Assembly: GCA_018228645.1 (NCBI GenBank)
Contig: CP073693.1
Location: 2,112,253 to 2,176,252 of the forward strand
Source of the DNA: Clostridiaceae bacterium Marseille-Q4143
GTDB lineage: Bacteria > Bacillota > Clostridia > Lachnospirales > Lachnospiraceae
DNA length: 64,000 nucleotides
Reading direction: 5' to 3'
Below are positions 40,717 to 49,653 of the stretch, in pieces. How positions within the stretch are numbered: position 1 is the first letter of the stretch; the number at the start of each line of letters is the position of its first letter. The position numbers and the translations under genes are program-made. The notes under the pieces were generated by a model. That model was given only the letters and a program-made list of their open reading frames with translations, had not been told where the DNA came from and did not search any database.

Positions 40717-41784
40717 ATGAAACGATATGGAGTAATTATGGCCGGAGGCGGGGGAACCCGTTTCTGGCCCTTAAGCCGTCAGGCGATGCCGAAACAGATG
40801 CTGAATTTAAGCGGTAAGGACCGGATGATTAATGAGACCATCGATCGTCTGCACGGCACGGTAGAGAAGGAAGATATTTTCATCGTTACCAATGAAAAGC
40901 AGGCAGCCAAGATGCTGGAGTGTGTGGATGGCAGAATTGCGAAAGACCACATTCTGGCCGAGCCGTCTGCGAGAAATACAGCAGCCTGCATCGGTTATGC
41001 AGCGATGGAGATCGTGAAAAAATATGGTGATGGTATCATGTGTATCTTCCCGTCCGATCATTTCATAAAAAATGAACCAGAATTTACAAAAATTCTCAAT
41101 CAGGCTGTTCAGGCGGCAGAGGAGCAGGACAAGCTGATTACGATCGGTATTGCGCCTACCTTCCCGTCTACTGGATATGGTTATATCAAATTTGATAAAA
41201 ATGAGAATGCGATTGCCCGCAAGGTAGAGGAATTTAAGGAAAAACCAGATTATGAGACGGCAAAGGCCTATGTGGAGAGCGGAAACTATGCCTGGAACAG
41301 CGGTATGTTCGTATGGAAAGCATCCACTATTCTGGAAAAATTTGCGGAACTTCTTCCGGATATTTACGCCTGCCTGACGACAATTGGTGATGCCATGAAG
41401 ACCCCGGATGAAGATCGCGTGATCCAGGAAGTGTATCCGGTAATTCCAAAGATTTCTATTGATTATGGTATTCTGGAGCGTTCTGATGACGTGCTGGTAC
41501 TGTCCGGTGATTTTGGCTGGAATGATGTGGGCAGCTGGGATATGATGAAGGTCATTTATGACGAGGATGCGGAAGGAAATATCCTGGTGGGAGATCATGT
41601 GAATATTGATACGACCAATACCATTTCTTTCTCCAGTGGGAAGATGATCGCGACTATCGGTGTGGATAATCTGGTTGTTGTGGAGACCGAGGATGCGATT
41701 CTTGTATGTGACAAGAACCGTGTGCAGGATGTGAAGAAGGTTGTAGATACCTTAAATGAGCAGGGAAGAACGGATCTTCTGTAA
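40717..41784 (+). CDS. manC: Mannose-1-phosphate guanylyltransferase
   Basis: 355 residues, the nucleotidyltransferase-only form without a C-terminal isomerase. Motifs: MAGGGGTRFWPLSRQAMPKQ (nucleotide loop), CIFPSDHFIKNEPEF, FPSTGYGYIKFDK, and the catalytic KVEEFKEKPDYETAKAYVES then GNYAWNSGMFVW. It makes GDP-mannose for Gmd. It sits 10 bases after fcl with AGGAG. It is the catalytically complete guanylyltransferase of the operon, unlike the N-terminal domain of the gene at 43579. Confidence 0.95.
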   Translation: MKRYGVIMAGGGGTRFWPLSRQAMPKQMLNLSGKDRMINETIDRLHGTVEKEDIFIVTNEKQAAKMLECVDGRIAKDHILAEPSARNTAACIGYAAMEIVKKYGDGIMCIFPSDHFIKNEPEFTKILNQAVQAAEEQDKLITIGIAPTFPSTGYGYIKFDKNENAIARKVEEFKEKPDYETAKAYVESGNYAWNSGMFVWKASTILEKFAELLPDIYACLTTIGDAMKTPDEDRVIQEVYPVIPKISIDYGILERSDDVLVLSGDFGWNDVGSWDMMKVIYDEDAEGNILVGDHVNIDTTNTISFSSGKMIATIGVDNLVVVETEDAILVCDKNRVQDVKKVVDTLNEQGRTDLL

Positions 41785-41820
41785 ACGGACTTTTGGAAAA
41801 GAATTGCATAGGAGAGAAGT

Positions 41821-43548
41821 ATGATGGATTATCAATCAAAATATGAGCAGTGGTGTACAGACCCGATTTTTGATAAGGAAACGAAAGCAGAGCTTCAGGC
41901 CATTGCCGGAGATGAGAAAGAGATTGAGGATCGTTTTTATAAGGATCTTTCTTTCGGAACCGGTGGACTTCGAGGTGTGATCGGGGCCGGAACCAATCGG
42001 ATGAATGTATATACTGTGACAAAAGCAACTCAGGGACTGGCAAATTACATCAAAAAACAGGGCGGAGAAGAGAAAGGTGTAGCGATTGCATTTGATTCCC
42101 GCCATATGTCCACCGAGTTTTCTGAGAAAGCAGCTTTGTGTCTTAATGCCAATGGCATCAAAACCTATCGTTTTGAAACTCTGCGTCCGACACCGGAACT
42201 TTCTTTTGCATTGAGAGAGCTTGGCTGTATTGCGGGTATTGTTGTAACTGCAAGCCATAATCCGCCGGAATACAATGGATACAAAGTATACTGGGAGGAC
42301 GGTGCACAGATCACTGCTCCAAAAGATAAAGAAATCATTGCAGAAGTGAATGCGGTGACGGATTTTGCCTCTATTCAGATGATGGATCGGGCAGAAGCAG
42401 AAAAGAAGGGACTATTTCATGTGATCGGTCAGGAGATCGACGATCGCTATATGGAAGAGTTAAAGAAACTGGTATTAAGTCCGGAAGCCATCAAACGTAT
42501 GGCAGACAGCCTGAAGATTGTTTATACTCCCCTTCATGGTACCGGAAATCTTCCGGTTCGCCGAGTGTTAAAAGAGCTTGGATTTACCCAGGTACAGGTA
42601 GTGCCGGAGCAGGAACTTCCGGATGGTGCGTTCCCGACGGTTTCTTATCCGAACCCGGAAGACCCCAATGCCTTTAAGCTGGCTCTGGATCTGGCAGAAA
42701 AGACGGATGCAGATCTGGTTCTGGCTACGGATCCGGATGCAGACCGCCTTGGCGTCTATGCAAAGGATTCAAAGACGGGCAGTTATATGCCATTTACCGG
42801 AAATATGTCCGGTCTGCTCATTGCAGAATATGAACTGAGTGTCCGTAAGGAACGGGGACATCTGCCAAAAGATGGTGCACTGGTAACCACGATCGTATCT
42901 TCCAACATGGCAGAAGCAATTGGAAAAGCATATGATGTGGATGTGATCGAAGTGCTGACCGGATTCAAATATATTGGTGAGCAGATCAAATTCTTTGAGC
43001 AGAATCATGAGCATACCTTCCTGTTTGGTTATGAGGAAAGCTATGGCTGCCTGGTAGGAACCCATGCAAGAGATAAAGACGCAGTAGTCGCTGTGATGGC
43101 CCTCTGCGAAGCTGCTGCTTATTATAAAGAAAAAGGCCTGACACTTTGGGATCAGATGCTGAAGATCTATGAGAAATATGGCTATTATAAAGAGACACTG
43201 GTATCTATCACCATGAAGGGTTTGGATGGAGCAGAGAAGATTCAGAAGATTCTTTCTGATATGCGCGCTAATCCACCGAAAGAGATTGGAACCCACAAAG
43301 TGCTGGCTGTCCGTGACTATGACGCTGACACCAGACTTGATATGGAGACCGGCAAGGTGACGGAGACAGGGCTTCCGAAATCAAATGTGCTTTATTACGA
43401 ACTGGATCGTGATGCATGGTGCTGCGTGCGTCCGTCCGGAACAGAGCCGAAGGTGAAATTTTATATGGGCGTGAAGGAAGACAGCATTGCCCATGCAGAG
43501 GCAGCACTGGAAAGCCTGAAAGATGCTATGACAGAGCTGGTGAAATAA
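41821..43548 (+). CDS. Phosphohexomutase (phosphoglucomutase/phosphomannomutase)
   Basis: 575 residues, size of the bacterial PgcA/PGM2-type enzymes. Catalytic phosphoserine loop VVTASHNPPEYNGYKVYWED, metal loop ATDPDADRLGVYAKD, sugar loop FGYEESYGCLVGTHARDKDA and phosphate-binding RPSGTEPKVKFYMGV. Within this operon it would turn mannose-6-phosphate into mannose-1-phosphate; it may also act on glucose phosphates. AGGAGAGAAGT precedes the ATG. Confidence 0.93.
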   Translation: MMDYQSKYEQWCTDPIFDKETKAELQAIAGDEKEIEDRFYKDLSFGTGGLRGVIGAGTNRMNVYTVTKATQGLANYIKKQGGEEKGVAIAFDSRHMSTEFSEKAALCLNANGIKTYRFETLRPTPELSFALRELGCIAGIVVTASHNPPEYNGYKVYWEDGAQITAPKDKEIIAEVNAVTDFASIQMMDRAEAEKKGLFHVIGQEIDDRYMEELKKLVLSPEAIKRMADSLKIVYTPLHGTGNLPVRRVLKELGFTQVQVVPEQELPDGAFPTVSYPNPEDPNAFKLALDLAEKTDADLVLATDPDADRLGVYAKDSKTGSYMPFTGNMSGLLIAEYELSVRKERGHLPKDGALVTTIVSSNMAEAIGKAYDVDVIEVLTGFKYIGEQIKFFEQNHEHTFLFGYEESYGCLVGTHARDKDAVVAVMALCEAAAYYKEKGLTLWDQMLKIYEKYGYYKETLVSITMKGLDGAEKIQKILSDMRANPPKEIGTHKVLAVRDYDADTRLDMETGKVTETGLPKSNVLYYELDRDAWCCVRPSGTEPKVKFYMGVKEDSIAHAEAALESLKDAMTELVK

Positions 43549-43578
43549 TCTATCTGTCATTGTGGAGAATGTATTTTT

Positions 43579-45861
43579 ATGAAATGTATTGTATTGGCAG
43601 GCGGGAGTGGGGACCGGTTATGGCCCCTCTCCCGCAAAAATTATCCCAAACAGTTTATCCATATTAAGGAAAACCGTTCTTTATTCCAGGAAACCATCGC
43701 CCGGAACATCCCGTTCTGTGAAGAATTTTATATTATTACCTCTGATCGCTATGCCAATATTGTGGAAGGCCAGTTACAGGTTTTTCAGGGCCTTCGATAT
43801 CGTTGTTTCTATGAGGAAGAAGGCAAGAAAACAGCTCCGGCCGTTGCCATTGCCTGCCTTTGCGATAACCGTTCCGAAGATTATCTGGTAGTATCGACAG
43901 ATCATATTATTGAAGGCGGTGATTATAAAGGTGCCATTGCCAGAGCGAAAAGCTATATTCCACAGGGAAAACTGGTAAGCATCGGCGTGACGGCGGACCG
44001 GTTTGAACCGGGATATGGTTATTTCCGGCAGATAAATGGACATACGGAGTTCCATCATAGTGAAGTGTCAGAGCAGATCCCGGAAGGGGAATCCTGGGAA
44101 TATGATACAGGAATCCTGCTTTTCAACGGTGGTGATTATCTTCATGAGCTTTCCCGTAAAAGTCCCATGCTTTATGCCCAGATCCGGGAATGTGTGGATC
44201 GTCTGGATACTTACGGAAGAAATGTGCAGATTCCTAAAGCACTGGTGGAAGAGATTGAGCCGGTGAGTATTGGCCGAGCTGTGACAAGTGTATCAGAAAA
44301 GGTGCAGCTGCTCACAGGAGAATTTAACTGGCGGCGCATTATGACACTGGAGTCTCTGGCAGACTACTATCACGGCGAGGACTCCGGTAAGGTCATCCAG
44401 AATGAGTGTGAAAATGTCTCCGTGCTTAACGAGGCATCCCATCAGCTGGTGGTAGCCAACGGACTTTCTGATGTGATCGTCGTCAATACGGCGGATGCAG
44501 TCTATATTTCCAGAAAAAATGAGACCGATCAGATCAAAAATATCATACGTGATAACTATGAAGAGCAGCAGGCTTATTTTGATGAAGGCACAGTATACTA
44601 TACGGCGTGGGGAATCAAGGAAACGCTTCACTATGGTACTTCCTGCAGAGTGAAGAAGATTACCATTTTCCCGGGAAAAGAACTGTCCCGTCATGTGCAC
44701 AAGTTAAGAACGGAACACTGGACTGTGGTCAGCGGTACGGCTTCCATTTTGTTGGGAGAGGAACTGAAGGAATACGGTCCTGGAGGAAATATTTTCGTTC
44801 CCATGGGCATGGCACATCAGATTGCCAACCGTTCTGCAGAGGATCTGGTGATTATCGAGGTCAGTGTGGGCGAGCTGGAGTATGGTCACGGTGCGGATCT
44901 GACCCGTCTGGCAGGTCAGCCAATGGTGAAAACAGATTGTGATGAACTGGTGCGGCTGGAACCGGCATTCAAGGACAACCTGTGGGGAGGAACCCGCCTG
45001 CGCGACGTCTACGGTAAGAAATGCAATTATGATGTGATTGCGGAGAGTTGGGAGTTGTCTACTCATAAGGCAGGTCAGAGCGTAGTTGCCACGGGAAAAA
45101 GTAAAGGACTCATGCTGGGCGAATATATTGACCGGTTTGGCCGCGGTATCCTGGGCTGGAAATGTGAACCCTATGAGCGGTTTCCGTTGCTGATCAAGTT
45201 TATCGACTCCCATCAGTGCCTGTCCATTCAGGTACATCCGGGGGATGATTACGCGCTTCAGAAAGAAGATGAATACGGCAAAAATGAACTTTGGTATGTA
45301 GTGGACTGCGAGCCGGACTCCTATCTCTACTGTGGATTTTCCAAAGACACAGACGAGGAAGAGGTACGGCAGCGGATCGAGGATGGAACTTTGCCTGAGA
45401 TTCTGAACAAGATTCCGGTACGGAAGGGTGAGAGTTATTTTATTGAGACGGGAACCGTCCATGCGATCGGACCGGGAGTGCTGATCTGCGAAATCCAGCA
45501 GAGTTCTAATGTGACCTATCGTCTGTATGATTATAAACGCCGCGATAAATATGGAGAACTCCGGGAACTTCATGTGGACAAAGCCATGGATGTGGTGAAT
45601 TTCCATAAGAAGGATATGGAAGCAGCAAAAACCATGGAGTGTAAATATTTCTCTGTGGAACGGTATGATCTGGCTGAAGAGAATTCCTTTAATCTCGATG
45701 ATTCCAGCTTCCGGGCGTTTGTGGTGCTGGAAGGGACCGGTACGATCCGGTGCGGAGAAGAAGAGATTCCTTACCGCCCCGCAGACTGCTTCTTCGTCCC
45801 GGCAGGAAAGAAGACGGTGGCGTTTGAAGGCAGTGGTATCGTGCTGAAGGTACAGGTGTAA
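43579..45861 (+). CDS. Three-module protein: degenerate guanylyltransferase, type II PMI cupin, type I phosphomannose isomerase
   Basis: 760 residues. Residues 1-250: nucleotidyltransferase with LAGGSGDRLWPLSRKNYPKQ intact but lacking the F-x-E-K-P and N-S-G-M-F motifs (here ESWEYDTGILLFNGGDY), so activity is doubtful. Residues ~350-455: type II isomerase cupin, FPGKELSRHVHKLRTEHWTV then FVPMGMAHQIANRSAED. Residues ~460-760: type I ManA, LEPAFKDNLWGGTRLRDVYG, ESWELSTHKAGQS, SIQVHPGDDYALQ and ETGTVHAIGPGVLICEIQQS with zinc ligands Q, H, E and H. It links fructose-6-phosphate to the GDP-mannose branch. The combination of two unrelated isomerase modules is unusual. Confidence 0.9.
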   Translation: MKCIVLAGGSGDRLWPLSRKNYPKQFIHIKENRSLFQETIARNIPFCEEFYIITSDRYANIVEGQLQVFQGLRYRCFYEEEGKKTAPAVAIACLCDNRSEDYLVVSTDHIIEGGDYKGAIARAKSYIPQGKLVSIGVTADRFEPGYGYFRQINGHTEFHHSEVSEQIPEGESWEYDTGILLFNGGDYLHELSRKSPMLYAQIRECVDRLDTYGRNVQIPKALVEEIEPVSIGRAVTSVSEKVQLLTGEFNWRRIMTLESLADYYHGEDSGKVIQNECENVSVLNEASHQLVVANGLSDVIVVNTADAVYISRKNETDQIKNIIRDNYEEQQAYFDEGTVYYTAWGIKETLHYGTSCRVKKITIFPGKELSRHVHKLRTEHWTVVSGTASILLGEELKEYGPGGNIFVPMGMAHQIANRSAEDLVIIEVSVGELEYGHGADLTRLAGQPMVKTDCDELVRLEPAFKDNLWGGTRLRDVYGKKCNYDVIAESWELSTHKAGQSVVATGKSKGLMLGEYIDRFGRGILGWKCEPYERFPLLIKFIDSHQCLSIQVHPGDDYALQKEDEYGKNELWYVVDCEPDSYLYCGFSKDTDEEEVRQRIEDGTLPEILNKIPVRKGESYFIETGTVHAIGPGVLICEIQQSSNVTYRLYDYKRRDKYGELRELHVDKAMDVVNFHKKDMEAAKTMECKYFSVERYDLAEENSFNLDDSSFRAFVVLEGTGTIRCGEEEIPYRPADCFFVPAGKKTVAFEGSGIVLKVQV

Positions 45862-45903
45862 AGAGATATATTCTGAAGAATTCTGAAAGTGATTCGACCT
45901 ATA

Positions 45904-45933
45904 TTGACAGAGAATCCGCCCATTCCCTATAAT
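45904..45933 (+). promoter_or_regulatory. Consensus sigma-A promoter for the acyltransferase pair
   Basis: TTGACA (45904-45909), an 18-base spacer and TATAAT (45928-45933), just after the GDP-sugar operon. Confidence 0.85.
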
Positions 45934-45937
45934 GTGA

Positions 45938-45977
45938 CTAAGGAGAAGTTCCGGTTGAATAAGAGCTTCTCCTTTAG
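45938..45977 (+). promoter_or_regulatory. Leader hairpin at the very 5' end of the MBOAT transcript
   Basis: CTAAGGAGAAG (45938-45948) pairs with CTTCTCCTTTAG (45966-45977) with one bulge. It starts about where transcription should begin from the promoter above. It could stabilise the mRNA or act as an attenuator; it may also terminate the upstream operon. Confidence 0.6.
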
Positions 45978-46004
45978 TAACTGGAAAGAGCAGGAGAGAC
46001 AATC

Positions 46005-47372
46005 GTGGTATTTTCAAGCTTTACATTTTTATTCCGCTTTTTACCTTGTTTTTTGGTGGTATATATGGTATGCCCTGCAAAATGGAAAAACCTGGTGTTG
46101 TTTGCAGGCAGCCTTGCATTTTACTTTTACGGAGTAAGAAAGACTCCGGTGTATCTGATTTTATTTCTTATATCTTTGCTTCTCAACTGGTATCTGGGTG
46201 CCTGGATGGTCCAGGCAGCAGATGAGAAACACCGAAAGCAGCGGCTCTTTGCCGGTGTTCTTTTTAACTTGTGTCCCCTGATGGTATTTAAATATAGTGG
46301 ATTCCTTACCGGGCGTGGGCTGCTTCTTCCCCTGGGAATCAGTTTTTATACTTTCCAGATGATTGGATGGCTGGTTGATCTCTATCGAAGAGAAATCCGG
46401 GTATTTCCTTCGTTCCTTCATTTTGGAACATGGGCATCCATGTGGCCGCACATGAGCTCCGGGCCGATTCTTCGATGGAAGGATACGGAAACAGATCTGG
46501 GGGCGCGGCGGGTAACAGCCTCAGATGTGGAGGAAGCCTTACGGGAGCTGACCATCGGGCTTGCCATGAAGGTGCTGCTGGCCAATCAGCTGTCCGGTCT
46601 GTGGCAGAAAGTGGGAACGATCGGTTACGAAAGCATCTCCACACCCTTTGCCTGGCTGGGATTGATCGCATTTACATTTCAGATTTATTTTGATTTCTAT
46701 GGCTATTCTCTCATGGCAGTGGGACTTGGAAGGCTGCTTGGCTTCCATCTGCCGGAAAACTTTCATTATCCCTATATGGCGTGTTCGATGACGGAGTTCT
46801 GGCGCAGATGGCACATGACCCTGGGAAGCTGGTTCCGGGATTACGTCTATATCCCGCTGGGAGGAAGCAGATGCTCCCGTTGGAAACTGTTAAGAAACCT
46901 TCTGGTCGTGTGGCTGCTCACGGGTATTTGGCATGGGGCAGGATGGAATTTCCTTTTGTGGGGCGGCTGTCTGTTTGTTATGATTGCGGCAGAAAAATTT
47001 CTTTATTTAAAAATATTGAATCGGTATCCATGGTTGGGACATCTTTATATGATGATATTGATTCCGCTGTCCTGGCTGCCTTTTGCAGTGGCAGAAATTC
47101 GGAATATCGTAGTGTATCTGGAACGATTGTTCCCGTTTTTTAATGCACCGGGTGCTTACACCTGGTACGTCGGGGATTATTTGAAATATGGTCAGATGTA
47201 TGTGTGGCCATTGCTGGCAGGACTTATTTTCATAACACCATGGCCGCGGAAAATCTATGAAAAATACAAAGGGAGCCTGATTTCAGCAGTGGTATTGTTG
47301 ATGCTGTTCTGGTTCAGCATTTACTGCATCCATATGGGACAGGATGATCCTTTTTTGTACTTCTCATTTTAG
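46005..47372 (+). CDS. MBOAT-family O-acyltransferase (AlgI/DltB-like)
   Basis: 455 residues, GTG start with CAGGAGAG upstream. About 10 membrane helices. Family motifs: FLFRFLPCFLVVYMVCPAKW at the N-terminus, LLPLGISFYTFQMIGWLVDL, SSGPILRWKD, FDFYGYSLMAVGLGRLLGFH, FWRRWHMTLGSWFRDYVYIP and the catalytic histidine in LTGIWHGAGWNFLLWG. It moves acyl (usually acetyl) groups across the membrane to extracellular glycans. The next gene is an SGNH-fold protein, the standard partner. Confidence 0.92.
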   Translation: MVFSSFTFLFRFLPCFLVVYMVCPAKWKNLVLFAGSLAFYFYGVRKTPVYLILFLISLLLNWYLGAWMVQAADEKHRKQRLFAGVLFNLCPLMVFKYSGFLTGRGLLLPLGISFYTFQMIGWLVDLYRREIRVFPSFLHFGTWASMWPHMSSGPILRWKDTETDLGARRVTASDVEEALRELTIGLAMKVLLANQLSGLWQKVGTIGYESISTPFAWLGLIAFTFQIYFDFYGYSLMAVGLGRLLGFHLPENFHYPYMACSMTEFWRRWHMTLGSWFRDYVYIPLGGSRCSRWKLLRNLLVVWLLTGIWHGAGWNFLLWGGCLFVMIAAEKFLYLKILNRYPWLGHLYMMILIPLSWLPFAVAEIRNIVVYLERLFPFFNAPGAYTWYVGDYLKYGQMYVWPLLAGLIFITPWPRKIYEKYKGSLISAVVLLMLFWFSIYCIHMGQDDPFLYFSF

Positions 47373-47381
47373 GGGATAGCG

Positions 47382-48215
47382 ATGAAAAAACGAAACTGGT
47401 ATACCATTCTTTTGCTGGTCAGTCTGTTGTTGGCAGCGGGATGGAAAATGGATATGCGTGTACAGAAATGGCAGCATGATCGGAATACGGTCGATGAGGC
47501 AGAGAATACGGTTGATGAAATTTCGCCGCAGACGACGGAAGAAAATATCACGAGTCAGGAGCCTGCTGAATCAGAAGAAGAGCCGCAGGAGGAAGAAACA
47601 GAACCCGACAAACCCTCCTTCCCGGAGATTGATAATTCCTTTGATAATGTCTTATTTATCGGAGATTCCAGGACAGATGGTCTTTTGGAATATGGGCATC
47701 TGGAAAATGCGGATGTATTTGCCGATTCCGGGTTGAGTGCCTACACGGCCATGACGAAGAAACTGCGGGTGTCGGGAGAGGATGAAACCCAATATACGTT
47801 GGAGGAGCTTCTAAGCAAGCGGCAGTATAAACTCATTCTGGTGATGCTGGGGATCAATGAACTGGGTTATGACCGGCAGGCAGCCATCCGGAAATACGGA
47901 GAGCTGGTGAATCAGATCCAGGAGCTTCAGCCGGATGCCTGTCTGGTGCTGGAGGCCAACCTTCATATGACAGAAGAAAAATCTGAGGGTGATGCTATTT
48001 TCAATAATGAAAATATTAACGAGATGAATGATGCCATTCATCAGCTTGCGGAAGAAAAAAATCTGGGATGGCTGGATGTCAATGAGCTGTTTGATGATGA
48101 AAATGGAAATCTGAATACAGATCTCTCCGCGGACGGGGCGCATATACTTGGAAAGTATTATGCAGATTGGTCAGACTGGATTTTACAGAAATTGCAGCAA
48201 CAGGATGTAAAATAA
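47382..48215 (+). CDS. SGNH/GDSL-fold acyltransferase-like protein, membrane-anchored
   Basis: 277 residues. One N-terminal helix (WYTILLLVSLLLAAGWKM), an acidic low-complexity linker (SEEEPQEEETEPDKP), then an SGNH domain: NVLFIGDSRTDGLLEYGHLE (block I, nucleophile S), LVMLGINELGYD (block III N) and LSADGAHILGKYYADW (block V, D and H). It starts 9 bases after the MBOAT gene. In such pairs (AlgX/AlgJ-like, PatB-like) the SGNH protein completes O-acetylation outside the cell. Confidence 0.88.
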   Translation: MKKRNWYTILLLVSLLLAAGWKMDMRVQKWQHDRNTVDEAENTVDEISPQTTEENITSQEPAESEEEPQEEETEPDKPSFPEIDNSFDNVLFIGDSRTDGLLEYGHLENADVFADSGLSAYTAMTKKLRVSGEDETQYTLEELLSKRQYKLILVMLGINELGYDRQAAIRKYGELVNQIQELQPDACLVLEANLHMTEEKSEGDAIFNNENINEMNDAIHQLAEEKNLGWLDVNELFDDENGNLNTDLSADGAHILGKYYADWSDWILQKLQQQDVK

Positions 48216-48275
48216 TCGGAAAAAGTGTTATAATAGAGCTATCTTACGGGAGAATATAAAGGAGGAAGATTCGAT

Positions 48276-48773
48276 ATGATGTTGGAAGAGACAATCAGAA
48301 TTTTAAGCATGCAGGAAGAGATTCTTCAGTTTCCGCACTTTACCAATAAAGATGCATGGGAACTGGGAAGCTATATGGTATCCGAGGCAGCACATAACGG
48401 CCTTCCGGTAGTCATCAGTATCCGTCTGAACAGTGGATACACCCTATTCCAGTATGGATTCAAAGGAACCAATTATTGTAATGAAATCTGGATGAAGAGA
48501 AAACACAATACTGTCCGGACCATGGAGATGAGCAGCCTTCGTCTGTATATGGATTTGAAGATGAATCAGGAAGAGCTGAAGGACCGCGGATTGAATGATG
48601 AGGAATATGTGGCATGCGGCGGCGGATTCCCCATTCGTGTGGCAGGAGCGGGCGTGATCGGAAGTATTATCGTATCCGGTCTTGACCATATGGCCGACCA
48701 TGAATTTGCAGTAGCGTGCATCAGTCAGTATCTGAGAGTAGATGAGATTCCGCGTCTGCCGGTTCATTTCTGA
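48276..48773 (+). CDS. UPF0303/HbpS-like (GlcG family) protein
   Basis: 165 residues, full length for UPF0303. Signatures: NKDAWELGSYMVSEAAHNGL, PVVISIRLNSGYTLFQYGFK, NEIWMKRKHNTVRTME and FPIRVAGAGVIGSIIVSGLD. The fold is shared with heme-binding HbpS and GlcG; the function is not known here. A TATAAT box at about 48227 and AGGAGG before the ATG suggest a single-gene transcript. Confidence 0.85.
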   Translation: MMLEETIRILSMQEEILQFPHFTNKDAWELGSYMVSEAAHNGLPVVISIRLNSGYTLFQYGFKGTNYCNEIWMKRKHNTVRTMEMSSLRLYMDLKMNQEELKDRGLNDEEYVACGGGFPIRVAGAGVIGSIIVSGLDHMADHEFAVACISQYLRVDEIPRLPVHF

Positions 48774-48905
48774 AAAATGATTAAAAATGCATAAAATACT
48801 TGCTAAAAATGAAAGAATTATATACAATATCCCTATGAGAGAACAGCGGAGAGTCAGATGCCATAGAACAGGAATCTGAAAGGGCGCAAGAAGGGGGATT
48901 TCAAT

Positions 48906-49547
48906 ATGGAAGATCGTATGTATAAGGTATTTTCACCCAATGACAGTAAGGTTGCGATGAAAGTGATTCCGGGGCATTTTGTCACCACACATTCTCATAT
49001 CACACATTATGTAGATATGACGACGTTGCGTGCAAGACAGAATGAAGCGGAAGCTGCTGCAAGAATTCTGGCAAGTAAATATGCCAATAATACCCCGGTG
49101 GACAGTATCATCTGTCTGAATGGCTGTGAAGTGATCGGTGCATACCTTGCACAGGAACTGACCAAATCCGGAATCATGTGTCTGAATGCACATCATACCA
49201 TTTATGTTACTTCTCCGGAGCAGGATATTAACGGTCAGATGATCTTCCGTGATAATTCCAAGATTATGGTAGAAGGAAAGAATGTACTGATTTTATCTAC
49301 TTCTATTACTACAGGCGTGACACTGGATAAAGCAATTGACAGTGTGGAATATTATGGAGGAAGAGTACGCGGTATTGCATCAATCTTCAGTTTTATCAGT
49401 AAAGCAAGGGGAATTGAAGTGAACAGTATCTTCGATGCCAAAGATTTGAAGGGATATGCATCCTACGATGCCAAAGTTTGCCCCATGTGTAAGGCGAAAC
49501 AGAAGATTGACGCCATTGTCAACGGATATGGTTACAGTAAGATGTAG
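48906..49547 (+). CDS. Phosphoribosyltransferase-fold protein (orotate PRT-like)
   Basis: 213 residues. The PRPP-binding loop is NVLILSTSITTGVTLDKAID, a variant of the usual V-D-D-x-x-T-T-G-G-T in which the two acidic residues are replaced (L-S-T-S). A C-terminal pair C-P-M-C may bind metal. The lost acidic pair suggests it may bind PRPP or nucleotide as a sensor rather than act as an enzyme. It lies directly upstream of carA-carB but is separated by a terminator and a new promoter. The promoter TTGCTA...TATACA lies near 48800-48825. Confidence 0.8.
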   Translation: MEDRMYKVFSPNDSKVAMKVIPGHFVTTHSHITHYVDMTTLRARQNEAEAAARILASKYANNTPVDSIICLNGCEVIGAYLAQELTKSGIMCLNAHHTIYVTSPEQDINGQMIFRDNSKIMVEGKNVLILSTSITTGVTLDKAIDSVEYYGGRVRGIASIFSFISKARGIEVNSIFDAKDLKGYASYDAKVCPMCKAKQKIDAIVNGYGYSKM

Positions 49548-49565
49548 AAAAAATTTATAAAAATG

Positions 49566-49597
49566 AGGGGGAGGGCTTGTCAACTTCCCCCTTTTTG
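49566..49597 (+). terminator. Terminator overlapping the carA promoter
   Basis: AGGGGGAG and CTTCCCCCTTTTT form the hairpin and T-run. The carA -35 box lies inside its loop. Confidence 0.8.
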
Positions 49598-49605
49598 TGT
49601 ATAAT
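49577..49605 (+). promoter_or_regulatory. carA promoter
   Basis: TTGTCA (49577-49582), a 17-base spacer and TATAAT (49600-49605), 49 bases before carA. The spacer is the 3' arm and T-run of the upstream terminator. Confidence 0.75.
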
Positions 49606-49653
49606 ACTAACAATTTGGGCATTTTTAAGACAGGAAAGGACAAAGGTGAAAAG

